The notes: generated from the letters alone by a model not told the origin. A DNA stretch of 64,000 bases from Herbidospora solisilvae (GCF_009901565.1 NZ_WXEW01000008.1:434001-498000), one strand, 5' to 3'; shown: positions 17,445-27,552, counted from the first letter of the stretch. A program made the numbers and translations.

Positions 17445-17899
17445 AGGAGCCTGCGGCCACGGCCGAGGACATGCGCGCACTCGGCGTGAAGATCGCCGGG
17501 CTGCTGCGGGCGGGCGATCTGGTCGTGCTGACCGGCCCGCTGGGAGCCGGGAAGACGACTCTCACCCAGGGGATAGGCGAGGGCCTGAAGGTACGCGGCC
17601 CGATCACCTCCCCGACCTTCGTGATCGCCCGGGTGCACCCGTCGTTGTCCGGGGGCCCGGCCCTCGTCCACGCCGACGCCTACCGCCTGGGCGGCGCGCT
17701 CGAGGTCGACGACCTCGACCTCGACGCCTCGCTGGCCGACTCGGTCACCGTGGTCGAGTGGGGCGAGGGCCTCGTCGAGGGGCTGTCGGACGAGCGCCTC
17801 GAAATCGTGATTGACCGGGACGACACCGATGAGAGTAGGTATGTCCTGCTTCGGGGTGTTGGCAATCGTTGGTCCGATATTCCCGCAGGGACGATCTAG
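17441..17899 (+). CDS. tsaE: tRNA threonylcarbamoyladenosine biosynthesis ATPase TsaE
   Basis: TsaE is the ATPase that works with TsaB and TsaD to make t6A37 in ANN-decoding tRNAs. The 152-residue protein has Walker A GPLGAGKTT (32-40), the switch-like SPTFVIARVHP, LVHADAYRLGG and the VVEWGEGL motif. The GTG at 17441 overlaps the upstream stop and gives the family length. tsaB and tsaD lie 1.3 kb downstream, separated by a lipoprotein and a sortase gene. Confidence 0.93.
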   Translation: MKEPAATAEDMRALGVKIAGLLRAGDLVVLTGPLGAGKTTLTQGIGEGLKVRGPITSPTFVIARVHPSLSGGPALVHADAYRLGGALEVDDLDLDASLADSVTVVEWGEGLVEGLSDERLEIVIDRDDTDESRYVLLRGVGNRWSDIPAGTI

Positions 17900-18015
17900 T
17901 ACGGTCCCGCTTGGAGCCTTCCACACCGCCGCCGATTCGTTAGAAAATGAAGATCTTTACTAATGGATTGGCCTAGATTTTCTGGGTAATGGTCGGCGGT
18001 GGGAGGGGTGGGCCG

Positions 18016-18651
18016 ATGAACGCGTTATCGAAGGCCGCGTTGGCCGGGGTGCTGCTACTCGGAGTCGCCGGTTGTTCCGCGGAGGCGGGCATCGTCCCGG
18101 AGGCGTCCATCACAGTGACGCCACCGGTGCCGACGGTCACCGCGAGCATCCCGCCCCGGCAGGAGGTCCGGGTCACGCTCAGCCCCGACGAGATCCAGGG
18201 TGGGCAGTCCCGGAACATCCGGATCACCGCCTACTGCCCGCCCGCGCTGCCGGGCACCAGCTACCAGGCCAGCGCCCATTCCGACGCGTTCACCGGCATC
18301 GTGAGCCTGCTGGCTCCGGCGGCCGAGACGCCCGCGCCGTCCCCGGCCCCCGCGCCCCGGCTGACCGGCGTGGCCGTGCTCAAGGCGAGCGCGAAGGCCG
18401 GCGGCTACCGCGTCGAGGTGCGCTGCTCGGCCACCAACGACATCGGCAACGCCCGCCTGCAGGTGCTCCGCAGCGGCAACACCGCCGACGAGACCCGCTT
18501 CCCGACCAAGGCCCCCGGCGCGGGCGGCGGCGGCACGGCCGCCGGCGGTCCCGCCGACGAGTCGGGCGTCCCGGTCGCTCCGTTCGCCGTCGGGCTGCTG
18601 GCCGCGGCCGGTCTCGGCATCGCGGTGGCCCGCAGGCGCGCCCGGGGCTGA
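18016..18651 (+). CDS. lipoprotein with C-terminal membrane tail, sortase neighbour
   Basis: The 211-residue protein starts with a lipoprotein signal (LAGVLLLGVAGC, Cys near residue 19). Next come a Pro/Thr-rich segment, a compact domain with two Cys (ITAYCPPA and EVRCSATND), a Gly/Ala linker and a C-terminal hydrophobic helix (about 188-206) ended by RRRARG. The tail looks like a wall-sorting signal but I see no LPXTG or LAXTG before it. GGAGGGG lies about 7 nt before the ATG; an earlier in-frame start lacks this and would add a non-signal extension. The sortase gene follows by 4 nt, so the two are probably a pair. Confidence 0.75.
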   Translation: MNALSKAALAGVLLLGVAGCSAEAGIVPEASITVTPPVPTVTASIPPRQEVRVTLSPDEIQGGQSRNIRITAYCPPALPGTSYQASAHSDAFTGIVSLLAPAAETPAPSPAPAPRLTGVAVLKASAKAGGYRVEVRCSATNDIGNARLQVLRSGNTADETRFPTKAPGAGGGGTAAGGPADESGVPVAPFAVGLLAAAGLGIAVARRRARG

Positions 18652-18655
18652 CGCC

Positions 18656-19195
18656 TTGGCCGTCTCCACCCGGATGGTCGTCGCGGCGATCGTCTCGGGG
18701 TTCGTCCTGTTCGCGCTGACCAAGCCGGAAACGGCCCAGGTCGAGGGCGAGCGCAGCAAAGCCGTGCCCGAACGCATCGACATCCCGGTGCTCCAGATGA
18801 AGGCGCCGCTGATCAAGCTCGGCCTCACCGGCGACGGGGAGGTCGAGCTGCCGCCGTACGAGAAACCGAAGATCGCCGGGTGGTACGAGGGCAGCTCCGT
18901 ACCCGGCGACGAGGGCGCGGCCGTGATCATCGGCCACGTCGACACCAAGACCGCGCCCGCCGTCTTCTACCGGCTGCGGGAGCTGAAGAAGGGCGCGGTC
19001 GTCAAGGTCGTCAGGTCCGACGGCAAGACCGTCTCCTACAAGGTCGACGCGATCGAGCAGATCCCCAAGGAGTCCTTCCCCGCCGAGAAGGTCTACCTCG
19101 GCGAGGGCCTGCGCCTGATCACCTGCGGCGGGCAGTTCGACTGGGACGCCCACGAGTACAAGGACAACGTGATCGTGTACGCCTCCCGCTCCTGA
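18656..19195 (+). CDS. class F-like sortase
   Basis: The 179-residue protein has an N-terminal membrane segment (about 7-22) and a sortase domain with the catalytic His in AVIIGHVDTK and Cys in LRLITCGGQFD. The compact size and the WYEGSSVPGDEGAAVIIGHVD layout are typical of class F sortases of actinobacteria. In the strand where sortases carry a catalytic Arg, the sequence reads EYKDNVIVYA, with Lys instead. The start used is TTG at 18656, 4 nt after the lipoprotein stop; ATG at 18674 is an alternative. The neighbouring lipoprotein is the obvious candidate substrate. Confidence 0.82.
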   Translation: MAVSTRMVVAAIVSGFVLFALTKPETAQVEGERSKAVPERIDIPVLQMKAPLIKLGLTGDGEVELPPYEKPKIAGWYEGSSVPGDEGAAVIIGHVDTKTAPAVFYRLRELKKGAVVKVVRSDGKTVSYKVDAIEQIPKESFPAEKVYLGEGLRLITCGGQFDWDAHEYKDNVIVYASRS

Positions 19196-19213
19196 GCACA
19201 CGTGCTGTAGGGC

Positions 19214-19219
19214 TAGGCT
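19214..19219 (+). promoter_or_regulatory. -10-like hexamer before tsaB
   Basis: TAGGCT ends 8 nt before the GTG at 19228, indicating a separate, probably leaderless start for tsaB-rimI-tsaD. Confidence 0.4.
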
Positions 19220-19227
19220 TGCTTTTC

Positions 19228-19929
19228 GTGCTGGTCCTGGCCTTCGACACGGCGACCCCTGCCGTGACCGCCGCGGTGCACGACGGAACACGCGTGCTGG
19301 CGGAATCCACCACCATCGACGCCCGGCGCCACGGGGAATTGCTCGCGCCGGCGATCGAGACCGTCCTGCGTGAGGCGGGCGTGACCGTCCACGACGTCAC
19401 CGCCGTCGTCGCCGGAGCGGGCCCCGGGCCCTACACCGGCCTGCGGGTCGGCCTCATCACGGCGCGGGCCTTGTCGACGACGCTGGGGGTGCCCGCCTAC
19501 GGCATCTGCACCCTCGACGCGATCGCCTACGCCGCCGGGGTGCCCGGCCCGTTCACGGTGATCACCGACGCCCGCCGCAAGGAGCTCTTCTGGGCGACCT
19601 ACGCCGACGGCTCCACCCGGCTCGACGGTCCCCGGGTCGACAAGCCCGCCGACGTGCCGGTCGAGCAGACGGTCGTGGGCGCCCGGCTCTACCTCGACGG
19701 CGTGACCGGTCCCGAACACCCGTCGGCCGGGGCGCTGGCCGCGCTGGCCGCCGTCGAACTGGGCCGGTTGTCGCCCGAGGAGGCCGCCGCGGCCGCCAGG
19801 CTGCCCGAGGGGCGCATCGACTCGGTCGAGGCCGCCCAGAACCGGGCCGTCCTCGGCCCGCCCGTGCCGATCTACCTGCGGCGCCCCGACGCACAGATCC
19901 CGGGGGCGCCCAAGAAGGTGACGGCGTGA
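19228..19929 (+). CDS. tsaB: tRNA threonylcarbamoyladenosine biosynthesis protein TsaB
   Basis: TsaB is the non-catalytic partner of TsaD in t6A synthesis. The 233-residue protein has the ASKHA fold start LVLAFDTATPAVTAAV and the signature GPGPYTGLRVGLITARAL, and lacks the TsaD metal ligands. The GTG at 19228 is chosen because it gives the normal N terminus and follows a -10-like hexamer; the longer open frame upstream overlaps the sortase gene. It overlaps rimI by GTGA. Confidence 0.92.
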   Translation: MLVLAFDTATPAVTAAVHDGTRVLAESTTIDARRHGELLAPAIETVLREAGVTVHDVTAVVAGAGPGPYTGLRVGLITARALSTTLGVPAYGICTLDAIAYAAGVPGPFTVITDARRKELFWATYADGSTRLDGPRVDKPADVPVEQTVVGARLYLDGVTGPEHPSAGALAALAAVELGRLSPEEAAAAARLPEGRIDSVEAAQNRAVLGPPVPIYLRRPDAQIPGAPKKVTA

Positions 19930-20381
19930 GCGTGGTGACGCTGCGCGGCATGGGCGTCGACGACCTGCCGGCCGTCATGGAGCTCGAACGCGCCACCTTC
20001 CCCGCCGACGCGTGGAGCGAGCGCATGATGCTCGGCGAGCTGGCCGACCAGCCGCGCACCCGCCACTACATCGTGGCCGAGCGCGACGGCCGGATCGTCG
20101 GCTACGCCGGCCTGGCCGTGGCGGGCGACCAGGGCGACGTGCAGACCATCGCCGTGCTCGCCGAACACCGGCGGGCCGGGGTCGGCGCCCTGATGCTCAA
20201 CGCCCTGCTCGACGAGGCCGCCCGCCGGGGGGCCTCAGCGGTCTTCCTGGAGGTCCGGGCCGACAACGCCCCCGCCCAGGCCATGTACGAACGGTTCGGC
20301 TTCCACCAGCTCGGCCTCCGGCGGGGCTACTACGACGACGGAACCGACGCGATCACGATGGTGAGGAAACTCGATGGCTGA
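19926..20381 (+). CDS. rimI: [ribosomal protein S18]-alanine N-acetyltransferase
   Basis: The 151-residue GNAT protein has the acetyl-CoA loop [19 protein letters not shown] and the C-terminal [19 protein letters not shown] typical of RimI. RimI acetylates the N terminus of S18, and in actinobacteria is routinely found between tsaB and tsaD, as here. It starts with GTG overlapping the tsaB stop. Its 3' end overlaps tsaD by 8 nt. Confidence 0.9.
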   Translation: MSVVTLRGMGVDDLPAVMELERATFPADAWSERMMLGELADQPRTRHYIVAERDGRIVGYAGLAVAGDQGDVQTIAVLAEHRRAGVGALMLNALLDEAARRGASAVFLEVRADNAPAQAMYERFGFHQLGLRRGYYDDGTDAITMVRKLDG

Positions 20382-21396
20382 CGAGCCGATCGTCCTGGGA
20401 ATCGAGACGTCCTGCGATGAGACGGGCGTCGGCATCGTGCGCGGCCACACCCTGCTGGCCGACACGATCGCCTCCAGCATGGACGAACACGCCCGCTTCG
20501 GGGGAGTCGTCCCCGAGGTGGCCTCCCGCGCCCACCTCGACGCGATGGCCCCCACGGTCGACAGCGCCCTGGCGAAGGCGGGCCTGAAGTTCTCCGACAT
20601 CGACGCCATCGCCGTCACGGCGGGCCCCGGCCTGGCCGGTGCGCTGCTGGTCGGCGTCGCCGCCGCCAAGGCCTACTCGGTGGGTCTCGGCGTGCCCCTC
20701 TACGGGGTCAACCACCTCGCCGCCCACGTGGCGGTCGACCAGCTCGAACACGGGCCGCTGCCCGAGCCGTGCATGGCTCTGCTGGTCTCGGGCGGCCACT
20801 CGTCGCTGCTGCTGGTGCCCGACGTGACCCGGGAGGTGATCTCCCTTGGTTCGACCGTCGACGACGCCGCCGGTGAGGCGTTCGACAAGGTCGCGCGGGT
20901 GCTGGGGCTGCCGTTCCCCGGCGGTCCCCACATCGACCGGGCGGCCCGCGAGGGTCGCGGCGACGCGATCCCGTTCCCCCGGGGCAAGGTCGACGACGGC
21001 ACGCTCGACTTCTCGTTCTCCGGCCTGAAGACGGCCGTGGCCCGATACGTGGAGAAGCAGGGCGACTCCGTCTCGGTCTCCGACGTGGCGGCCTCGTTCC
21101 AGGAGGCCGTGGTCGACGTGCTGACCAGGAAGGCGCTCCAGGCGTGCCGCGCCCACGGCGTCGAAGACCTGCTGATCGGCGGCGGCGTGGCGGCCAACTC
21201 GCGGCTGCGGGCGCTGGCCCAGGAGCGCTGCGACGCGGCCGGGGTCCGGCTGCGGGTGCCGCGCCCGGGGCTGTGCACCGACAACGGGGCGATGGTGGCG
21301 GCGCTGGGGTCCAATCTGGTCGCGGCGGGGGCGACGCCCTCGCTGCTCGACATCCCGGCCGACTCCTCGATGCCGATCACGACCGTGAGCGTCTGA
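20374..21396 (+). CDS. tsaD: tRNA N6-adenosine threonylcarbamoyltransferase TsaD
   Basis: TsaD transfers the threonylcarbamoyl group to A37 of tRNA. The 340-residue protein begins with [15 protein letters not shown], has the metal ligands in NHLAAH (His114, His118), the [11 protein letters not shown] loop, the [19 protein letters not shown] motif and the C-terminal [11 protein letters not shown] and CTDNGAMVA. The ATG lies inside the end of rimI, so the genes are translationally coupled. A strong terminator follows 10 bp after the stop. Confidence 0.96.
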   Translation: MADEPIVLGIETSCDETGVGIVRGHTLLADTIASSMDEHARFGGVVPEVASRAHLDAMAPTVDSALAKAGLKFSDIDAIAVTAGPGLAGALLVGVAAAKAYSVGLGVPLYGVNHLAAHVAVDQLEHGPLPEPCMALLVSGGHSSLLLVPDVTREVISLGSTVDDAAGEAFDKVARVLGLPFPGGPHIDRAAREGRGDAIPFPRGKVDDGTLDFSFSGLKTAVARYVEKQGDSVSVSDVAASFQEAVVDVLTRKALQACRAHGVEDLLIGGGVAANSRLRALAQERCDAAGVRLRVPRPGLCTDNGAMVAALGSNLVAAGATPSLLDIPADSSMPITTVSV

Positions 21397-21405
21397 ACGT
21401 AGGAA

Positions 21406-21445
21406 CACGAAAGGGCCGGGCGAAGTCGCCCGGCCCTTTCTCGTG
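21406..21445. terminator. strong bidirectional terminator after tsaD
   Basis: A 13-bp perfect GC-rich stem (21410-21422 with 21427-21439, loop AAGT) is flanked by A and T runs, and ACACGA/TCGTGT lie outside it. It separates convergent genes and should work both ways. Confidence 0.9.
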
Positions 21446-21453
21446 TGTGGAGA

Positions 21454-22683
21454 TCAGTCCTTGGAGCTCCTGGTGGGCCGCAGGAGGGCCTCAGCCAGCG
21501 CCAGCATCGTTTCCTCCAGCGCCCCCAGCCTTCTGGTCAGGTCGGTGTGGGCGGGCTCCACCGTGGTCGAGAGGGCCTCGCGGACCGCCTCGCGGTCGGT
21601 GCGGGTCTCGACCAGCGGGGCGATCTCGCCGACCAGGCGGTGCAGTTCGCCGATCTCCAGGGTCGCGGGGAGCTGGCCGAGCCGCTGGTTGATCGACTCG
21701 ACGCGGTCGTCGACGCCGTCGAAGCGTTCGCCGAGCTGCTCCTCCAGGGCCTCGACCTTCGAGGTCAGGCGGGTCTCCGAGTCGCCCACGCAGGCGCCCA
21801 GGCGCTCGTCGAGGGCGCTGACGGCGCGGTCGGTGCCGTCGAGCTTCTCGCCGTTCTCGGTGAGCTTGGCCTCGATGCCCGTCACGCGGGTGTCGATGTC
21901 GGCCAGGCACTCGTCGGCCGTCTCGATGCGGGCGTCGATGCGGTCGAGGCGGACGGTCACCCCCGCGACCTGGCCCTCCAGGGCGTGGAACTGGGCCTTG
22001 GCGCCCGACTGCGCCTCACTGATCGCGCTGAGACGGGCGTTGCTGGCCGACTGCTGGCCCTCGACGCCGGAGATGCGGGTCGCGATCTGGTCGAGCGTCG
22101 CGGTCAGGCGGGTGACCACGGTGTCGAGGCCGGCGGTGAGCGACTCGGTGACGTCGGCCTCCAGGCGGTCGAGGCGCTCGCTGAGGTCGGTGACGGCCTT
22201 GTCGATGCGGCTGAAGCGGGCGGCGGCCGCCTCCATGCCGGCGTGCATCTGGGCGAGGCGGTCGGTGACCGAGGCCAGCCGGGTGAGGGACTCCTCGACG
22301 CTCTCGCCCATCGTGCCGACGTCGGCCCACAGGCTGGGGAGTTCGCCGATGGGGGTGACCTTCTCGCCGACGGTGTCGACGTGGTCACGGACCATCTCGA
22401 TGTGCTGGGCGAGGCCCTCGGCCCAGGCGGGCGGGCGGCCCGTCAGGTCGTCGAGGCGGCCGCCGACCGCCTCCATGGTCGCGCTGATGCCGCCGAGCTC
22501 GCGCTCGCGGACCTCGCGGAGCAGCCATTCCATGCCCTCCATGCGCTGGCGGATCTCGTCGAGCACCGCCCCTTGGGTGCGCTGCTCGTAGACATGGTCC
22601 TGGGCCGCGCGGGCCAGCAGCTCGCGCATCCGGTCGGACACTGCGGCCTGACCGCCCGCTTGAAGGAGGGTGTGGTTTTCCAC
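21454..22683 (-). CDS. long coiled-coil protein, function unknown
   Basis: The 409-residue protein has no membrane segment. From about residue 90 to the C terminus it is nearly all amphipathic heptad repeats (units such as DRLAQMHAGMEAAAARFSRIDKAVTDL, split over several turns), with repeated DxRV/LDRIDARI patterns, and it contains two Cys (DECLAD, GACVGD). It resembles laminin- or tropomyosin-like helices rather than a known enzyme. The GTG at 22683 follows GGAG; a GTG 14 codons on and an upstream ATG are alternatives. It stands alone, convergent to tsaD. A cytoskeletal or scaffold role is only a guess. Confidence 0.8.
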   Translation of the reverse strand: MENHTLLQAGGQAAVSDRMRELLARAAQDHVYEQRTQGAVLDEIRQRMEGMEWLLREVRERELGGISATMEAVGGRLDDLTGRPPAWAEGLAQHIEMVRDHVDTVGEKVTPIGELPSLWADVGTMGESVEESLTRLASVTDRLAQMHAGMEAAAARFSRIDKAVTDLSERLDRLEADVTESLTAGLDTVVTRLTATLDQIATRISGVEGQQSASNARLSAISEAQSGAKAQFHALEGQVAGVTVRLDRIDARIETADECLADIDTRVTGIEAKLTENGEKLDGTDRAVSALDERLGACVGDSETRLTSKVEALEEQLGERFDGVDDRVESINQRLGQLPATLEIGELHRLVGEIAPLVETRTDREAVREALSTTVEPAHTDLTRRLGALEETMLALAEALLRPTRSSKD

Positions 22684-22810
22684 CGAGGAGCTCCGGATCA
22701 AGAGGAAGACGTGAACACGTAATGTCACCGAACGATAACCCTCGGCGCTGCCACTTTCCCGGGGACAGGGAAACATCGGGGTTCCCGATGGATTGCCCGG
22801 ACTGGCGGCT

Positions 22811-23962
22811 TTACCTGCCCATTTCCGAGGCCAGCACGGCCACGGGGCGGGTGCCGAGACGGGTCAGCACGACCACCGCCGAGCCCTCCCCGGACAGTCG
22901 CAGATCGTGACGGAGCCGCTCCAAGTCGACCGCCGAACCGCGCTTCTTGATCGTGACCGCGCCGACCCTCCGCTCCCGCAGCGCGGCCCTGAGCCGCTTC
23001 AGCGAGAACGGCATGACCTCCTCGACGAGATAGCCGGCCGCCCACGGCGTGGGCACGTGGTCGTCGGCGGACAGGTAGGCGATCTGGGGGTCGATCAGCC
23101 AGCCCCCGACGATCTCGGCGACCTCGCCGACCAGGTGGGCGCGGACCGCCGCGCCGTCGGGTTCGTACAGGTAACGCCCGATGGGGGCGATGCCGGCTTC
23201 GACGCCGCGCGCCGTCATGGTCTCGCCGGACGGCAACAGGGTCGCCCGCCGCCCCTCGGCGCCCGACCACAGGACCGCCTCCTTGACCTCTCCCCGGAAC
23301 GAGACCCACTCGGCCTCCATGCCGTCGGGGATGTACTCGTAGGGGATGCCGGGGGCGACCTTCAGGCAGGCCCGTCTCGCCTTCCGGACCAGGTCGAGGA
23401 CCACCTCCCACCTCGGCGAGTAGGCGGCCGGGTCGAAGACGCGGCCCTTGGTGGTGCGCCTGGCCGGGTCGGCGAACAGGGCGTCGTAGGCCCCCGGATC
23501 GAGCGACTCCGCGCTCGCGACGCGGACCTGGGCCCGTACACCCAGGGCCCGGACGTTCGCCGTCGCCACGGCGACCGTCAGGGGGTCGAGGTCGACGGCG
23601 TCGACCGTGCAGCCCGCCCGGGCCTGGGCGATCAGGTCGCCGCCGATGCCGCAGCACGCGTCGGCCACCGACAGGCCCGCGAGCCGCCGGGCGCGGTGTT
23701 CGGCGACCTCGGGGCGGGTGGCCTGCTCCAGGCCGTGGGGGGTGAAGTACATCACCTCGGCGTCGGCGCCGAACTTGGGGACGGCGCGGCGGCGCAGGCC
23801 CGCCTGGGTGAGCGCGGCGGAGACCAGGTCGGCGTCGAAGCGCCGGCGCAGGGTGGTCACGGCCTCGATCTGGCCCGCGCCGGAGGCCAGCGTCGCGCCG
23901 GCCTCGGCCAGGGCCGTCTGGCCGTCGGGCGTGAGCAGGCGGGCGAAGCTCTCCAGGTCCAC
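22811..23962 (-). CDS. class I SAM-dependent methyltransferase, THUMP-like
   Basis: The 383-residue protein has a Rossmann methyltransferase core (about 95-190) with the SAM loop VADACCGIGGDL, an acidic VDAVDLDP strand and the motif FADPARRT. A C-terminal THUMP-like domain of the actinobacterial family follows. This architecture suggests RNA or protein methylation; the substrate is unknown. The GTG at 23962 starts MDLESFARLLTPDG; TAGCGT lies 6 nt upstream. It is 34 bp downstream of the SGNH hydrolase gene on the same strand. Confidence 0.85.
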   Translation of the reverse strand: MDLESFARLLTPDGQTALAEAGATLASGAGQIEAVTTLRRRFDADLVSAALTQAGLRRRAVPKFGADAEVMYFTPHGLEQATRPEVAEHRARRLAGLSVADACCGIGGDLIAQARAGCTVDAVDLDPLTVAVATANVRALGVRAQVRVASAESLDPGAYDALFADPARRTTKGRVFDPAAYSPRWEVVLDLVRKARRACLKVAPGIPYEYIPDGMEAEWVSFRGEVKEAVLWSGAEGRRATLLPSGETMTARGVEAGIAPIGRYLYEPDGAAVRAHLVGEVAEIVGGWLIDPQIAYLSADDHVPTPWAAGYLVEEVMPFSLKRLRAALRERRVGAVTIKKRGSAVDLERLRHDLRLSGEGSAVVVLTRLGTRPVAVLASEMGR

Positions 23963-23996
23963 ACGGAGACGCTAGCGCCCGCCGCTCACCGGTCGG

Positions 23997-25061
23997 CTAT
24001 CGCGTGGTCCAGCGCTGGGCCGTGGTCCCGTTGCAGTCGCGGAGTTCCACCAGGGCGCCGTTGCCGGTGCCGGTGGAGTGGAGGCACTTGCCGGAGCCCG
24101 CCGCGGTGATCGAGCCGTTGGCGTTGTGGGTGAAGCGCTGGGCCGGGGTGCCGTTGCAGGGCCAGATCTGGATCTTGGTGCCGTTGGCGGTGCCGTTGCC
24201 GTTCACGTCCAGGCAGCGGGTGCCGTTGTAAATCCGGTACTCGCCGGCCGCCGTGCGGGTCCAGCGCTGGTTGGCCTGCGTGTGGCAGTCCCACACGTGG
24301 ACCTGGGCGCCCTGGGCCTGGGAGACGCCGCTGACGTCGAGGCAGCGGTTCGACGCGGCGTTCACCAGGTTGACCGCCCCGGGCGTGAGACTGCCGGGGA
24401 ACGACTGGAGGGCGGTCCACCAGCGGGCGGCCATCTTGTCGTAGCCGGTCTGATTGGGGTGGAGGCCGTCGGCCAGGTCGGCGGTGGTGAAGCCGGTGGT
24501 CATGTCGACGAGATGGGTCAGCGGGCCCTTGGCGGCCACGATGCCGGGGATCGCGGCGTTGAAGGTCTGGATCCGGGCGTTGAAGGCGGGATCGGCGGAC
24601 GGCGTGATCTGTGCGACGAACAGTTCGACCTGAGGGGCGTTGGCCCGGATCTTGTCGATCAGGGCCGACAGCCGCGCGGGCGCCGTGGACACCTGGAACT
24701 GCTGGCCCATGTCGTTGGTGCCGATGTGCAGCAGGATCGTCCGGGGGGTGTAGGCCTGCAGCCAGCCGACGATCTGGGCGTCGATCTGGTCGATCCGCCA
24801 GCCCGAGTGGCCCTCGTGGTCGTGGTCGCCCAGGCTCGCCGGGCCGTTGAACCCCGAGCCGACGAAGTCGACCGTGTGACCTGCCTGGACGAACCGCTGC
24901 CATAGATTGATGCGGTAGCCGCCGGGGACGTTGAACCCGTCGGTGATGCTGTCGCCCAGCGGCATGATCCGCACGCCGCCGTTCGACTCCGCGTAGGCGG
25001 GTGCGGTCAGGACACCCGCCATGAGCAGGAGGCCCGTGAGGGCCGTCAACAGTTTGCGCAT
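23997..25061 (-). CDS. secreted SGNH-family hydrolase with ricin-type lectin domain
   Basis: The 354-residue protein has a Sec signal peptide (MRKLLTALTGLLLMAGVLTAPAYA) and an SGNH esterase domain. That domain has block I GDSITDG (Ser39), block III IGTNDM and block V DGLHPNQTGY. A C-terminal ricin B lectin (CBM13) domain follows, with three QxW/QxF repeats (NQRWTR, AQRFTH, AQRWTT) and paired Cys. It is probably a secreted carbohydrate or acyl esterase that binds polysaccharide. The start is ATG 25061 because it fits the signal peptide and a GAAGGGA sequence upstream. Confidence 0.92.
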   Translation of the reverse strand: MRKLLTALTGLLLMAGVLTAPAYAESNGGVRIMPLGDSITDGFNVPGGYRINLWQRFVQAGHTVDFVGSGFNGPASLGDHDHEGHSGWRIDQIDAQIVGWLQAYTPRTILLHIGTNDMGQQFQVSTAPARLSALIDKIRANAPQVELFVAQITPSADPAFNARIQTFNAAIPGIVAAKGPLTHLVDMTTGFTTADLADGLHPNQTGYDKMAARWWTALQSFPGSLTPGAVNLVNAASNRCLDVSGVSQAQGAQVHVWDCHTQANQRWTRTAAGEYRIYNGTRCLDVNGNGTANGTKIQIWPCNGTPAQRFTHNANGSITAAGSGKCLHSTGTGNGALVELRDCNGTTAQRWTTR

Positions 25062-25160
25062 CGCCCATCCCTTCGATTGGTGGCACAAGCGAGGGCGAGA
25101 TCAATGAACGACTCCGGCCACCGGCTGTCAACACTCGCCTGAGGTGCGGTCCCGCTCGTG

Positions 25161-25189
25161 TTGACGTGCTCGGGGAAGGTGCATACTGT
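25161..25189 (+). promoter_or_regulatory. groESL promoter
   Basis: TTGACG (25161-25166), 17 nt, TACTGT (25184-25189): a near-consensus vegetative promoter. The predicted start falls at the left end of the CIRCE element. Confidence 0.85.
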
Positions 25190-25195
25190 GTCGTG

Positions 25196-25222
25196 TTGGC
25201 ACTCGCCTAGTGAGAGTGCCAA
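25196..25222 (+). promoter_or_regulatory. CIRCE operator (HrcA binding site)
   Basis: TTGGCACTC, 9 nt, GAGTGCCAA forms a perfect 9-bp inverted repeat matching the CIRCE consensus except for one symmetrical change. It lies between the promoter and groES, so HrcA repression of groESL with release on heat shock is expected. Confidence 0.95.
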
Positions 25223-25311
25223 TGCGACGCAGATAGGTCTGACACCCGCGACGGCAGGCCGCTGGTCGCCTCTTCAGCTCATTCATCGCAATCTGAAGGG
25301 GAGGTCCGATC

Positions 25312-25623
25312 GTGACGACCGCCACCAAGGTTCCCGTTAAGCCGCTCGGCGACCGCATCGTGGTCCAGCCGCTTGAGGCCGAGCAGACCACCGCCTCCGG
25401 CCTGGTCATCCCGGACACCGCGAAGGAGAAGCCCCAGGAGGGCAAGGTCCTCGCGGTGGGCCCCGGCAACTGGGACGAGTCCGGCAGCAAGCGGGTTCCG
25501 CTCGACGTCAACGAGGGCGACGTCGTCCTCTACAGCAAGTACGGCGGCACCGAGGTCAAGTACGGCGGCGAGGAGTACCTCGTGCTCTCCGCCCGTGACG
25601 TGCTCGCCATCATCGAGAAGTAG
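25312..25623 (+). CDS. groES: co-chaperonin GroES
   Basis: The 103-residue GroES caps the chaperonin ring. It has [33 protein letters not shown] at its start (shown only as a family match), the mobile-loop region around residue 20-35 and the C-terminal [15 protein letters not shown]. The GTG at 25312 follows GGGGAGG. It is the first gene of groES-groEL under CIRCE control. A strong hairpin separates it from groEL. Confidence 0.97.
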   Translation: MTTATKVPVKPLGDRIVVQPLEAEQTTASGLVIPDTAKEKPQEGKVLAVGPGNWDESGSKRVPLDVNEGDVVLYSKYGGTEVKYGGEEYLVLSARDVLAIIEK

Positions 25624-25631
25624 GCCGTGAG

Positions 25632-25664
25632 AAGACCCCGGGCGCGACGAGCGCCCGGGGTCTT
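25632..25664 (+). terminator. intercistronic hairpin between groES and groEL
   Basis: A perfect 14-bp stem (25632-25645 with 25651-25664) around the loop GACGA lies in the 63-bp gap. It has the strength of a terminator but no T tract. It may attenuate, stabilise or process the groES message. Confidence 0.75.
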
Positions 25665-25686
25665 CGACGCTGAGAGGACTTGTTAA

Positions 25687-27309
<1,623 letters not shown>

Positions 27310-27323
27310 TAACGGTTGCCGTT

Positions 27324-27360
27324 CTACGGCCCTCACCCCATTCCGGGGTGGGGGCCGTAG
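27324..27360 (+). terminator. terminator after groEL
   Basis: A 16-bp stem with one wobble (27324-27339 with 27345-27360, loop ATTCC) is followed by TTCTATAT. It ends the groESL operon. Confidence 0.88.
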
Positions 27361-27395
27361 TTCTATATAGAAGCTGAACGCCGAATGGGCCTGAG

Positions 27396-27414
27396 CTGTC
27401 AGAACATCTGACAG
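27396..27414. promoter_or_regulatory. perfect palindrome CTGTCAGA-ACA-TCTGACAG
   Basis: An 8-bp perfect inverted repeat with a 3-nt centre lies between the groEL terminator and the sigma factor gene. Its form is that of a dimeric repressor or activator site. The regulator is not known. Confidence 0.55.
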
Positions 27415-27552
27415 AAATACAGCAATTTCCGCCTTTTAGTGAAATGTCCAAAACCGTCGAGTGTTCGTGCGATTACTTGCCGTTATCGCCGCCCCAATGT
27501 GACCAATCCGTATCCGTTCACCATGACGACAGTTCTCTGTGTGGCGGGCATC

